DNA of 64,000 nucleotides from DASTFY01 sp963829955 (lineage in GTDB: Bacteria > Actinomycetota > Acidimicrobiia > Acidimicrobiales > Ilumatobacteraceae). Position 1 is the stretch's first letter. Each line of letters opens with the position of its first letter. The notes under the pieces were generated by a model. The model did not search any database. It was not told where the DNA came from and worked only from the letters and a program-made list of their open reading frames with translations. Position numbers and translations under genes: made by a program. This document shows positions 16,913 through 25,218 of this stretch, in pieces. Where the stretch lies: contig CAWHKS010000001.1 of assembly GCA_963829955.1 (NCBI GenBank), positions 124,001-188,000 on the forward strand, in the 5' to 3' direction.

Positions 16913-17335
16913 ATGTTCACCCGTACCGCGTCCACCCATCGCCTCGAGGGTCTCCCCTTGTTCGCCGACTGCTCGGCCGATGAGCTGGACGTCATCGATT
17001 CTTCACTCACGGAGGTTCGCCTCGAAGCCGGCCAGGTGCTGACCCGCGAGGGGCACTATGGCCGCCAGTTCGTCATCGTCGTGGACGGCGAGCTCGCCGT
17101 GACCCGCTCGAGCCAGGGCGACCGCCCGGTGGCCATCCTCGGCGCCGGTGACGTCGCCGGCGAGATGGCGCTGCTCGAGGGCACACCGCGCACCGCCACG
17201 GTCACTGCGATCACCCCGGCGACGGTGTACGTCGCCAACCCCCGCGAGTTCGCCGTGCTGATGTCCGTCCCATCAGTGGCCACCGCCATCCGGGACATCG
17301 CCGGCCGCCGGCACCAGGCCAACCGGGCCGCCTGA
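16913..17335 (+). CDS. Cyclic nucleotide-binding domain protein (Crp-like cap, no DNA-binding domain)
   Basis: 140 aa. A single cNMP-binding beta-barrel: LFADCSADELDVIDSSLTEV, VIVVDGELAVTRS, and the phosphate-binding cassette as GDVAGEMALLEGTPRTATVT, where the GE...RTA arrangement matches functional pockets. No helix-turn-helix follows, so it is a stand-alone ligand-binding module, perhaps acting through a partner. The ATG at 16913 has a strong AAAGGAG 8 nt upstream, unlike the leaderless genes around it. The ligand (cAMP or other) cannot be decided. Confidence 0.8.
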   Translation: MFTRTASTHRLEGLPLFADCSADELDVIDSSLTEVRLEAGQVLTREGHYGRQFVIVVDGELAVTRSSQGDRPVAILGAGDVAGEMALLEGTPRTATVTAITPATVYVANPREFAVLMSVPSVATAIRDIAGRRHQANRAA

Positions 17336-17405
17336 GCCCCACGGCGCTACCCTGCGCGATAGGCCCGATCGAGGGCTGACGCCTCGTGCGCGCAGGGGGT
17401 ACCGG

Positions 17406-18567
17406 ATGCTGGAGCGAACCGAGCTCGTGACGCTGGCCAAGCGGATGCTGGCCCACTACGAGAACGGCACCACGGACCAGACGGATGACATCGCCACCGT
17501 CCCGGTCGCCAACTACGCCGATCCGGCTCGCTGGCAGGACGAGATCGATGGCATCTTCAAGCGCGTCCCGCTCGGCCTGACGCTGAGCTGCGAGCTCAGC
17601 GAGCCCGGCGCCTACAAGGCGCTGGATGCGCTCGGGGTGCCCGTCCTCGTCGTGCGCGGTGCCGACGGCGTGGCCCGTTCCTTCCTCAACGTGTGCCGTC
17701 ACCGTGGCGGCGCGCTCGTGGATCCCGGCTGCGGTACGGCGCGCCGGTTCGCCTGCCCGTACCACGCCTGGACCTACGACCAGACCGGCTGCCTCGTCGG
17801 CATCTACGGCGAGGACACGTTCGGCTCGGTCGACCGCGACAGCCACGGCCTCGCTCCCCTGCCGACGGCCGAGCGAGGCGGGTTCGTGTTCACGGTCCTG
17901 ACGCCCGGGGCGCCGATCCACCTCGACGCGTGGCTCGGCGACTACGCCGAGGAGCTCGACAAGTTGGACCTGGCCAGCTGGCACGTGTTCTCCCGGCGGG
18001 AGCTGGTGGGCGCCAACTGGAAGGTCTGCTACGACGGCTACCTCGAGGGATACCACTTCGCCTCGTTGCACCGGAACACCATCTTCAAGCAGACGATGAG
18101 CAACCTGATGGCGACCGACGCGTTCGGGCCTCATCAACGGGTCGTCTTCGCCCGTCACAGCCTGCCGGAGCTCCGCGAATTACCGGAGGACGAGTGGGTG
18201 CCGACCGATCACATCGGCCCCGTGTACACGATCTTCCCCCACATCTCGATCGCCGGCTGCTGGGGCGAGCAGGCCATGGTGTCGCAGCTCTTCCCGGGGC
18301 CGACGGCCGATCGCTCGCGGCACGGTCCAGACCATCATCACCCGCCATCCGCTCGAGACGGACGAGGCCCGCCAGAAGGCCGAGACCTATACGAACTTCC
18401 TGTACGACGTCGTGCGGGACGAGGACTACAAGACCGGCCTGGACATCCAGAAGGGCCTCACCTCCGGCGCCAACACGCACTTCACGTTCGGCCGCAACGA
18501 ACTGACGCTCCAGCGCTTCCACGGGTGGGTTGACCGTCTCCTCGCCGAGTCGGGCACTGGCACCTGA
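17406..18567 (+). CDS. Rieske non-heme iron oxygenase, alpha subunit, frameshifted near 18315
   Basis: About 386 aa after joining two frames. The Rieske 2Fe-2S ligands are C97/H99 in VCRHRGG and C117/H120 in CPYHAW. The catalytic iron motif is in DGYLEGYHFASLH. Frame 1 breaks after LFPGPTADRS, and the neighbouring frame continues with TVQTIITRHPLETDEARQKA, EDYKTGLDIQKGL (probable third, Asp, iron ligand) and FHGWVDRLLAESGTGT before the stop at 18565-18567. One extra base explains it. Such enzymes hydroxylate or demethylate aromatic or quaternary-amine substrates and need a reductase, which is not adjacent. The 3' end overlaps the next gene by 38 nt. Confidence 0.78.
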
Positions 18568-19255
18568 CGCCGGTCCCGCGCCATCCGGGGCGGGCGCCGA
18601 CGCTGCGGACCCGGACGCCGCGTTCCCTCCCGGCTTCCTCGCCCGCACGGACCCCTCCCCCGACAGCGCCTTCTACGCCGTCGAGCGCTTGGTCACCCAC
18701 CTCGACGACCGCGCCATCGTCGCCGTCGGCCGCCTGTACGAGCACCTCGGGATCGACGGCCGCGCCGACGCTCCCCCAGCGACGCTGGATCTCATGTCGT
18801 CGTGGGTGTCCCACTTCCGCACTCCCCCACCCGAGCTGGTCGTGCTGGGCATGAACGCGGCCGAGCTGGCAGCCAACCCCGCCGCGACCCGCCGCGTCGT
18901 GCACGACCTCAACGCCGATCCCACGCTCCCGTTCGATGATGCGGAGTTCGGCGCGGTCACCTGCTGCGTGTCCGTGGACTACCTCACCCGGCCGGTGTCG
19001 GTCTTCCGGGAGGCGGGTCGGGTCCTCGCACCGGGTGGCCTCCTGGTTGTGACGTTCTCCAACCGCTGCTTCCCGACCAAGGCGGTCCACGGGTGGCTGG
19101 CGACGGACGACGAGGGCCGGGTGAGGATCGTGGCCGAGTACTTCCGGCGTGCCGGCTGCTTCGGCGCGATCACGGCGGCCCTGTGCACCCCGCCGAGCAC
19201 GACAGGCGACCCGCTCTACGGCGTGTGGGCGGCCAGACTGGACACGGCACCATGA
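18530..19255 (+). CDS. Methyltransferase type 11-like protein
   Basis: 241 aa from a TTG start at 18530, inside the end of the Rieske frame; a later start is possible because the first 35 residues are Ala/Pro-rich. The domain has an unusual motif I region (PELVVLGMNAAELAANPAAT), a clear FGAVTCCVSVDYLTRPVSVF (motif IV position) and REAGRVLAPGGLLVVTFSNR (motif VI), as in Methyltransf_11 proteins that act late in small-molecule pathways. The Gly-rich SAM loop is weak, so activity is uncertain. Coupling with the oxygenase suggests a shared pathway. Confidence 0.68.
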   Translation: MTVSSPSRALAPDAGPAPSGAGADAADPDAAFPPGFLARTDPSPDSAFYAVERLVTHLDDRAIVAVGRLYEHLGIDGRADAPPATLDLMSSWVSHFRTPPPELVVLGMNAAELAANPAATRRVVHDLNADPTLPFDDAEFGAVTCCVSVDYLTRPVSVFREAGRVLAPGGLLVVTFSNRCFPTKAVHGWLATDDEGRVRIVAEYFRRAGCFGAITAALCTPPSTTGDPLYGVWAARLDTAP

Positions 19256-19328
19256 TGCAGCACCATGATGCGGGCGCCCGGGAACCCACGACCGCTCTCC
19301 GTCGTGGAGCACACGAACCTCACCGCCC

Positions 19329-19916
19329 ATGACCACCTCCACGATGACCCTGCTGTTCGCCATGCTGGCGATCCTCGCCGCCGCGGCTGCGGTCATCCTC
19401 CACGCCGTGCGCTGGCTCCCGTTCCCGGAGGCGCGGCAACGCCTCGGTGACCTGCTCGACGGGCAGGAGATCCCGTTGGCCTTCGTCGTGGCCACCGTCG
19501 CGACGCTCGGCAGCCTCTACCTGTCCGAAGTGGCCAACTTCGTCCCCTGCCGGCTCTGCTGGTACCAGCGCATCGCCATGTATCCCCTGCCGATCCTCCT
19601 CGGTGTGGCGTGGTGGAAGCGCGACGACGGTGTCCGCCGCTATGCCGTACCGCTGGCCGTGATCGGCATGGCCATCAGCACGTACCACATCCTCGTCGAG
19701 CGCTTCCCGTGGCTCGAGGAGTCCGGCGTCTGCGAGGTCGCCAACCCGTGCTCGGTGCGATGGCTGGAGCGCTTCGGATTCATCACCATCCCGACCATGG
19801 CCCTGGCCGCGTTCGCGCTGATCAGCGGTCTCCTCGTCTACCCGGCCCGCAGACACCCTCTTCCGGCGCCGGACGAACAGCCCGACCGACCGATCCCATC
19901 GGAGATCCGACCGTGA
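19329..19916 (+). CDS. DsbB/BdbC-type disulfide bond formation membrane protein
   Basis: 195 aa. Four to five membrane segments. The hallmark CRLCWYQRIAMYPLP carries the redox CxxC followed by WYQR, and a second Cys pair is in the extracytoplasmic loop (GVCEVANPCSVRW). This is the arrangement of BdbC/DsbB, which reoxidises an extracytoplasmic thiol oxidase with quinone. The stop overlaps the GTG of the thioredoxin-like gene (GTGA), giving the expected redox pair. Start ATG 19329. Functional assignment is strong from motif and partner. Confidence 0.87.
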   Translation: MTTSTMTLLFAMLAILAAAAAVILHAVRWLPFPEARQRLGDLLDGQEIPLAFVVATVATLGSLYLSEVANFVPCRLCWYQRIAMYPLPILLGVAWWKRDDGVRRYAVPLAVIGMAISTYHILVERFPWLEESGVCEVANPCSVRWLERFGFITIPTMALAAFALISGLLVYPARRHPLPAPDEQPDRPIPSEIRP

Positions 19917-20617
19917 GCCCAACCCAGAAGACCAGCCGTCCCGCGGCGCCAGCCAACCGGAAGGGCGGCCAACCGACCACCCGCCGACGGCTGCCGCTGG
20001 TGGCGGTCCTCATCGCCGTGGTGGCCGTCGTGCTCCTGGGCGCCATCGTCATCACCACACTCGGCGACGACGACACCGCCGAGCAGCCCGCGAGCGGCAC
20101 TGGCGTCGCGGAGGTCCAGCCGGTCACGGTGACGGGCGATCCGCTCACCGAGTTCCCGGGCAACGGCGGCGACGACCCGTCGATCGGAGCGACCGCACCG
20201 GTCGTCGACGGGAAGGGCTTCGACGGGACACCCCAGTCGATCGGCGGCGCTACTGGCCGGCCAAGCCTCGTGGTGTTCGTCGCGCACTGGTGCCCCCATT
20301 GCCGGGCCGAGATCCCGCGGCTCGTGGAGTGGCGGGCCGACGGGACGATCCCCGAGGACATCGACCTCGTCGCCGTCTCGACCGCCGTGGAGTCGGAGGC
20401 CCCCAACTACCCGCCGTCGGCGTGGCTGGACGAGGTGGGATGGCAGGACGGGCTCCTGGTCGACGACGCCGACGGCACCGCGGCCGGGGTGTACGGCCTG
20501 CCCTCCTATCCCTACTTCGTCGCCCTCGATGCCGAAGGTCGCGTCGTGCTCCGGGCCACTGGCGAGCTGACCCAGCAGGACATCCAGGCCGTCGTGGGCC
20601 AGCTCCAGGCCGGCTGA
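19913..20617 (+). CDS. Membrane-anchored thioredoxin-fold protein (TlpA/ResA-like)
   Basis: 234 aa. N-terminal membrane anchor (LPLVAVLIAVVAVVLLGAIV), a Ser/Thr/Gly linker, then a thioredoxin fold with the redox site VVFVAHWCPHCRAEIPR and the cis-Pro segment YGLPSYPYFVALD. WCPHC resembles DsbA-type rather than the reducing WCxPC, which with its DsbB-like partner suggests oxidative folding of exported proteins. GTG start at 19913 overlaps the upstream stop, so translation is coupled. The next gene, an exported lipoprotein hydrolase with Cys residues, could be a client. Confidence 0.84.
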   Translation: MSPTQKTSRPAAPANRKGGQPTTRRRLPLVAVLIAVVAVVLLGAIVITTLGDDDTAEQPASGTGVAEVQPVTVTGDPLTEFPGNGGDDPSIGATAPVVDGKGFDGTPQSIGGATGRPSLVVFVAHWCPHCRAEIPRLVEWRADGTIPEDIDLVAVSTAVESEAPNYPPSAWLDEVGWQDGLLVDDADGTAAGVYGLPSYPYFVALDAEGRVVLRATGELTQQDIQAVVGQLQAG

Positions 20618-20622
20618 GCGGC

Positions 20623-21825
20623 ATGTCCCGGTCCGGGCCATCGCGCGCCCTCTGCGCCGCGGTGGCGACCCTCGTGCTTGCCGTCGCGTCCGCCTGTTCG
20701 AACGACGACGGCGGCGGCGCTGGCAACGGATCCGTCACGACACCGGCCGGAGGTGAGACCAGCTCGACGCCGTCCGGGTCCGTCGGCGCACCCGCCACGC
20801 CAACCGGCCCGCAGGCCTACGCCGGACGCGGGCCGTACCCGGTCGGCACGCTGGAGATCGACGCGCCGAACGGACCGATCACGGTCTGGTACCCGGCCGA
20901 ACCCGGCAGCGAGGCCGGCGCGCAACCGGCCACCTACGACATGAGGACTTACCTTCCGCCGGCGGAGCAGGCCAAGGTCGCATCGGCCAACGACATCGTC
21001 TTCACGACGGAGGCGTTCACGGACCTGCCGGCGGCGGAGCCCGAGAGCCGGCCGTTCCCGCTCGTGCTGTTCAGCCACGGGTTCTGCGGCTTCCGCCAGC
21101 AGTCGACGTTCCTCACCACCGCCATGGCGTCGTGGGGCTTCATCGTCGCCGCGCCCGAGCACTCGGCCCGTGATCTGACCTCCTGCCTGGCCGGCACCAT
21201 CGGTCAGGGCGCGAGCACCGACGTGGAGGACCTGCGGGCGGCCATTCCCGTGATGGAGGCGGAGAACCTGCGCGACGACGGGGTCCTCGCCACGAGAGTG
21301 GACACCAGCCGTATCGCCGTGGTCGGTCACTCGGCCGGTGGAGCCGCCGCGATCCAGATGAGCGCCGATCCGCAGATCGCCACGTTCGTCGCCCTCGCTG
21401 CCGGCAACGGCAACCCTCCGGCCAAGCCCGGCCTCCTCGTCGCCGGAGATGCGGACGCCATTGCCCCGGTCGCCTCCATCGAGCAGTGGTGGAGCACCAC
21501 GGTGCCCTCGCCGCGTCAGCTCGCCGTGCTCGGCGGCGTCACCCACCTCGGCTTCATGGACGCCTGCACGATCGCCGCCGATCAGGGCGGCATCCTCCAG
21601 GTGGCCACCGACGCCGGCGTGGCCGTGCCCGAGGTGATCCTCAACCTGTACGCCGACGGCTGCGACCCGAAGTACACGCCCGCACCGACCGCGTGGCCCG
21701 CCATCGAGCACATGACGATCGCCCAGCTGCGGGCTGCGCTCGGCGTCGACCCCGCGCCGGTCGGCCTCGACGCCTCGCTGGCCGACGCCTACGAAGGCCT
21801 GACCATCCGCTACGAGGCCGCCTGA
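20623..21825 (+). CDS. Alpha/beta hydrolase lipoprotein (PAF-acetylhydrolase/dienelactone hydrolase-like)
   Basis: 400 aa. Lipoprotein signal (LVLAVASACSNDDGG, Cys about 25) and a Gly/Ser/Thr linker. The hydrolase core shows PLVLFSHGFCGFRQQSTFLT (oxyanion region), the nucleophile elbow IAVVGHSAGGAAA (GHSAG), an Asp in LLVAGDADAIAP and a His in GGVTHLGFMD, so the Ser-Asp-His triad is complete. Probably an extracytoplasmic ester or lipid hydrolase. ATG at 20623, 5 nt after the thioredoxin-like gene, likely the same operon. Confidence 0.82.
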   Translation: MSRSGPSRALCAAVATLVLAVASACSNDDGGGAGNGSVTTPAGGETSSTPSGSVGAPATPTGPQAYAGRGPYPVGTLEIDAPNGPITVWYPAEPGSEAGAQPATYDMRTYLPPAEQAKVASANDIVFTTEAFTDLPAAEPESRPFPLVLFSHGFCGFRQQSTFLTTAMASWGFIVAAPEHSARDLTSCLAGTIGQGASTDVEDLRAAIPVMEAENLRDDGVLATRVDTSRIAVVGHSAGGAAAIQMSADPQIATFVALAAGNGNPPAKPGLLVAGDADAIAPVASIEQWWSTTVPSPRQLAVLGGVTHLGFMDACTIAADQGGILQVATDAGVAVPEVILNLYADGCDPKYTPAPTAWPAIEHMTIAQLRAALGVDPAPVGLDASLADAYEGLTIRYEAA

Positions 21826-21967
21826 CCCGCCTGCTCGGCCCGCACCGCTAGGTCCGAGCCGGTCGCGCCGTCCACAGCGCGATCGCCTCAGGGTTCACAA
21901 GCGCACAACGCGCCGAATCGACGTCGAATCGGCAGCAGAGGGCGCGAGTTCGGTACCGTCCGCCGCC

Positions 21968-23224
21968 GTGGTCGGCTCCCCACTCCCCCAACACGGCCTC
22001 CCGGCGGACGACGTCGCTGCCCGCCTGCGCGCCCTCCAAGCCGGCGACGTGCGCTGGCGCGACGGCCGGGCCTTCACGCTCGCCTACAGCGCCGGCCCGG
22101 ACGTGCACGCCGTGGCCGAGGACGCCCTGCGGCGCTTCATGACCGAGAACGCCCTCAACACGGACGCCTTCCCCAGCCTGCGCAGCATCCAGCAGGACGT
22201 CGTGGCCATCGTGATCGGCTGGCTCGACGGTGGGCCGGAGGCGGCCGGCTTCATGACCACGGGCGGCACCGAGAGCATCCTCCTCGCCGTCGAGGCGGCC
22301 CGACAGCGAGGCCTCGTCGAGCGGGACGTGCGCCGCCCCAACGTCGTGCTACCGACCTCGGCCCACGCCGCCTTCGAGAAGGCCGCCCACTACTTCACGC
22401 TCGAGAACCGCCGCGTCCCCGTACGCGACGACTGGCGGGCGGACGTCGACGCCATGGCGGCCGCCATCGACGACGACACCGTGCTGGTCGTCGGCTCGGC
22501 GCCGCAGTACCCGCAGGGCGTGATCGACCCCATCGCCGACATCGCCGGCCTGGCTGGCGATCGCGACATCAACTGTCACGTCGACGCGTGCATGGGCGGT
22601 GTGACGCTCCCCTATCTGGCCCGCCTCGGCTACGAGATCCCGCCGTTCGACTTCAGCGTCCCTGGCGTCACGTCGATGTCGGTCGACCTGCACAAGTTCG
22701 GCTACACGGCGAAGGGCGCTTCTGTCATCGTGCACCGCACGAAGGCGCTGCGCCGCCACCAGGTCTTCGTCACCGAGAACTGGCTCGGCGGCACCTACGG
22801 ATCGTCAGGCCTGCTGGGCACGAAGTCAGGCGGGCCGATGGCGGCGGCATGGGCGGTGCTCCACCACCTGGGCGACGGCGGCTACCTGCGGCTGGCGGCG
22901 GCCGCCCGCACCGCCACCGAGGAACTGGCCGCCGGCATCCGCAATCACCCGGCACTGCTCCTGCGCGCCGAGCCGGACGCCATGCTCCTGGCCTTCGGCG
23001 CCGCCGACCCCGACCACCTCGACGTCTTCGCGCTGGCCGACGCGCTGTGGCGGCGGGGCTGGTACGTCGACCGGCAGGGACCTCCCCCGTCGCTCCACTG
23101 CACCGTCAACGCGATCCATGCCGGCCGGATCCCCGAGTTCCTCGCCGATCTCGACGCCGCGGTCGCCGAGGTGGCCGACGGCGATACTCGCGGTCAACGG
23201 GGTGCGTACGGCACCGTGGAATGA
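21968..23224 (+). CDS. PLP-dependent group II decarboxylase / sphingosine-1-phosphate lyase-like
   Basis: 418 aa. The group II decarboxylase fold is shown by GFMTTGGTESILLAVEAARQ (PLP phosphate), INCHVDACMGGVTLPYLARL (PLP-ring Asp) and the Schiff-base Lys in SMSVDLHKFGYTAKG. The DLHKFG...KG context is like S1P lyases and tyrosine or glutamate decarboxylases of archaeal type. Substrate not resolved: amino acid decarboxylation or a lyase reaction on phosphorylated amino alcohols are both possible. GTG start at 21968 with a TACCGT box (21954-21959) 8 nt upstream. Confidence 0.82.
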   Translation: MVGSPLPQHGLPADDVAARLRALQAGDVRWRDGRAFTLAYSAGPDVHAVAEDALRRFMTENALNTDAFPSLRSIQQDVVAIVIGWLDGGPEAAGFMTTGGTESILLAVEAARQRGLVERDVRRPNVVLPTSAHAAFEKAAHYFTLENRRVPVRDDWRADVDAMAAAIDDDTVLVVGSAPQYPQGVIDPIADIAGLAGDRDINCHVDACMGGVTLPYLARLGYEIPPFDFSVPGVTSMSVDLHKFGYTAKGASVIVHRTKALRRHQVFVTENWLGGTYGSSGLLGTKSGGPMAAAWAVLHHLGDGGYLRLAAAARTATEELAAGIRNHPALLLRAEPDAMLLAFGAADPDHLDVFALADALWRRGWYVDRQGPPPSLHCTVNAIHAGRIPEFLADLDAAVAEVADGDTRGQRGAYGTVE

Positions 23225-23298
23225 CGCCCTCCCAGGGACCCCGCGCGCTCGACCGCTAACCTCCCGCCCGAGCGCGGGCCTGGAGGACCGGAGGACCG

Positions 23299-24480
23299 AT
23301 GAAAACGACGAACCGGCGGCTCGTGGTGGGCCTCCTGGCGTTCGTCCTCCTCTACCTAGTCGCCCTGGCCGTCTCCATCCCCCGCATCGAGAACGACCTG
23401 ACGGGCCAGGTCGAGGAGCAACTGGTGGCGGGCGGCGTCGAGGGTGTGGACGTGACCTTCAGCGGTCGCGACGGCACCCTCGCCGGACCTCCCACCCTGC
23501 GCGATCCCGCGCTCGCCGCCGTCACCGACCGCGACGGCATCCGATCCCTCGCCTATCACTCCACCGAGCCAGATGTCGTCGTGCCCACCACGACCGGCGA
23601 ATCGACCACAACGCTCGCGGTCACCACCTCCGCGGGCGAGACGACGACCACCGCCGCGACCACGACCACCGCGGCCCCGACCACGACCACCACGCCACCG
23701 ACCACCGAACCCGCCACCCCCACCGTCGACGTCACCGTCACGATCGCCGACCAGACCATCACCCTCGCTGGCACTGTGCTGTCCGACGATCAGGCCCAGA
23801 CGCTGCGGGACGCCGCCGACGAGGCGTTCGCCCTCCAAGGCTCCGTCACCGACCAGCTGACGGCTGAGCCCCTCGGGGCCAATGAGGACGAGTTCGGCTC
23901 CGACGACGCCGTCGACGGGCTGGCGCAGTTCATCAGCGGTGCCGGTCTGGCGGTGCGGCGGGGCGCGGCCCGGCTGGCCGGCCAGGATCTCGCCATCGAT
24001 GGCGAGGCGTTCAGCGCCACCGCGGCCGACACCTTCAACGAGGAGCTCACCTCCTCGGCCGAGGACTTCGGGCTCACGGTGTCGGGCAGCGTGACACCCG
24101 GACCGGACTCGCCGGACGACCTGCAGGACTCGCTCAACGCGCTGCTCGGTCGTTCCGGGGTCAACTTCGCGCCCGACTCGTCCGACCTCGACGACCGGTC
24201 CCAGATCGTCCTCGACTCCGCCGCTGAGTCGATCAAGCAGGTCCCCGGCGCGCAGGTCCAGATCGTCGGCTACACCGACGACGACGGCTCACCCGAGGCC
24301 AACCTCGCGCTCAGCCAGGAACGAGCCGACGCCGTCAAGGACTACCTCGTCGGCCGGGATGTCCCCGCCGACGACCTCACCACCCTCGGCCGCGGCGAGG
24401 AGGACCCGTTGGTACCCAACGACACGCCAGAGAACAAGGCCCGCAATCGCCGCATCGAGCTCATCGTCCAGGGAGTCTGA
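23299..24480 (+). CDS. Membrane-anchored OmpA-family protein (ArfA/Rv0899-like)
   Basis: 393 aa. One N-terminal transmembrane helix (VVGLLAFVLLYLVALAV), a Thr-rich spacer (about 90-145), a central BON-like region (VTVTIADQTITLAGTVLSDD and the following half) and a C-terminal OmpA/MotB domain (VNFAPDSSDLDD, VQIVGYTDDDG, then NLALSQERADAVKDYL and NKARNRRIELIV) that binds peptidoglycan. The order TM-BON-OmpA is that of mycobacterial ArfA. It probably links membrane and cell wall. The ATG has GGAGGACCG just upstream. The next gene begins 4 nt after the stop. Confidence 0.8.
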   Translation: MKTTNRRLVVGLLAFVLLYLVALAVSIPRIENDLTGQVEEQLVAGGVEGVDVTFSGRDGTLAGPPTLRDPALAAVTDRDGIRSLAYHSTEPDVVVPTTTGESTTTLAVTTSAGETTTTAATTTTAAPTTTTTPPTTEPATPTVDVTVTIADQTITLAGTVLSDDQAQTLRDAADEAFALQGSVTDQLTAEPLGANEDEFGSDDAVDGLAQFISGAGLAVRRGAARLAGQDLAIDGEAFSATAADTFNEELTSSAEDFGLTVSGSVTPGPDSPDDLQDSLNALLGRSGVNFAPDSSDLDDRSQIVLDSAAESIKQVPGAQVQIVGYTDDDGSPEANLALSQERADAVKDYLVGRDVPADDLTTLGRGEEDPLVPNDTPENKARNRRIELIVQGV

Positions 24481-24483
24481 CCC

Positions 24484-25206
24484 ATGCTCTACGTCGCCGG
24501 AGAAATCCTTCTCTGGATGCTGCTCGCCTTCCTGCTCGGCCTCGGCCTTGGCTGGCTGATCTGGGGACTGCGTTCCCGCGAGGAGGCTGAGCGGCGGGAC
24601 CGCGAGGTGGAGCAGCGTCTCGCCGCCGCGCAGCAGGAGCTGGATCGCGGACGCGTGCAGGTCCAGGAGCTCGTGGCGGCGCGGTCGCGGGACGCCGAGA
24701 TCATCGCCCGGCTGCAGGCGGTCGCTGCGGCCACCGACGCGGCCAGCGCCAGCGACGCCTCGGAAGCCGCACACCTGCGCCTCCAGGTCGCGGACCTGCA
24801 GGCGCAGCTCGCTGCCGCGGCCGAGGAGCGGGCCGAGGCCGAGCAGCGCGCCGGGGCCGCCGAGGACATCCTGGAAGACCACGACGGCTGGGAGCCCGTG
24901 GGTGAGATCCCCGGCATGGAGGAAGCCCAGGAGCAGTTGGGCCGGCCCGTCATCATCGACGACCTCAAGGTCGTCGAGGGCATCGGTCCTCAGGTCGAGG
25001 AGGTCCTCCAGTCGGCGGGCATTACCAGCTGGGCCGCGTTGGCCAACTCCACGCCTGAGGGCCTGCGGGACGTGCTGAGCGGTGCCGGTGCCGAGTTCAA
25101 CGCCCACGACCCGAGCACCTGGCCCCAGCAGGCAGTGCTGGCCATCGGCGGTCACTGGGATGCACTGCGCCAGCTCCAGGACTCGCTGCGGGGCGGCCGG
25201 GCCTAG
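24484..25206 (+). CDS. Membrane-anchored coiled-coil protein with C-terminal helix-hairpin-helix/H3TH-like domain
   Basis: 240 aa. One N-terminal transmembrane segment (EILLWMLLAFLLGLGLGWLI), a long coiled coil (about 35-130, Arg/Glu/Ala/Gln heptads) and a C-terminal domain IDDLKVVEGIGPQVEEVLQS plus AGITSWAALANSTPEGL, which matches the helix-hairpin-helix module of COG3743-type proteins. That module often binds DNA, but in membrane-bound contexts it may be structural. Tight linkage to the ArfA-like gene suggests a shared envelope role. Function unknown. Confidence 0.72.
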   Translation: MLYVAGEILLWMLLAFLLGLGLGWLIWGLRSREEAERRDREVEQRLAAAQQELDRGRVQVQELVAARSRDAEIIARLQAVAAATDAASASDASEAAHLRLQVADLQAQLAAAAEERAEAEQRAGAAEDILEDHDGWEPVGEIPGMEEAQEQLGRPVIIDDLKVVEGIGPQVEEVLQSAGITSWAALANSTPEGLRDVLSGAGAEFNAHDPSTWPQQAVLAIGGHWDALRQLQDSLRGGRA

Positions 25207-25218
25207 CGGGCCGGCGCG

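Noticed and set aside
23560..23720. A repetitive ACC/ACG-rich stretch that looks like a microsatellite or CRISPR-like repeat
   Set aside because: It encodes the Thr-rich linker of the ArfA-like protein; units are irregular and there are no spacers.
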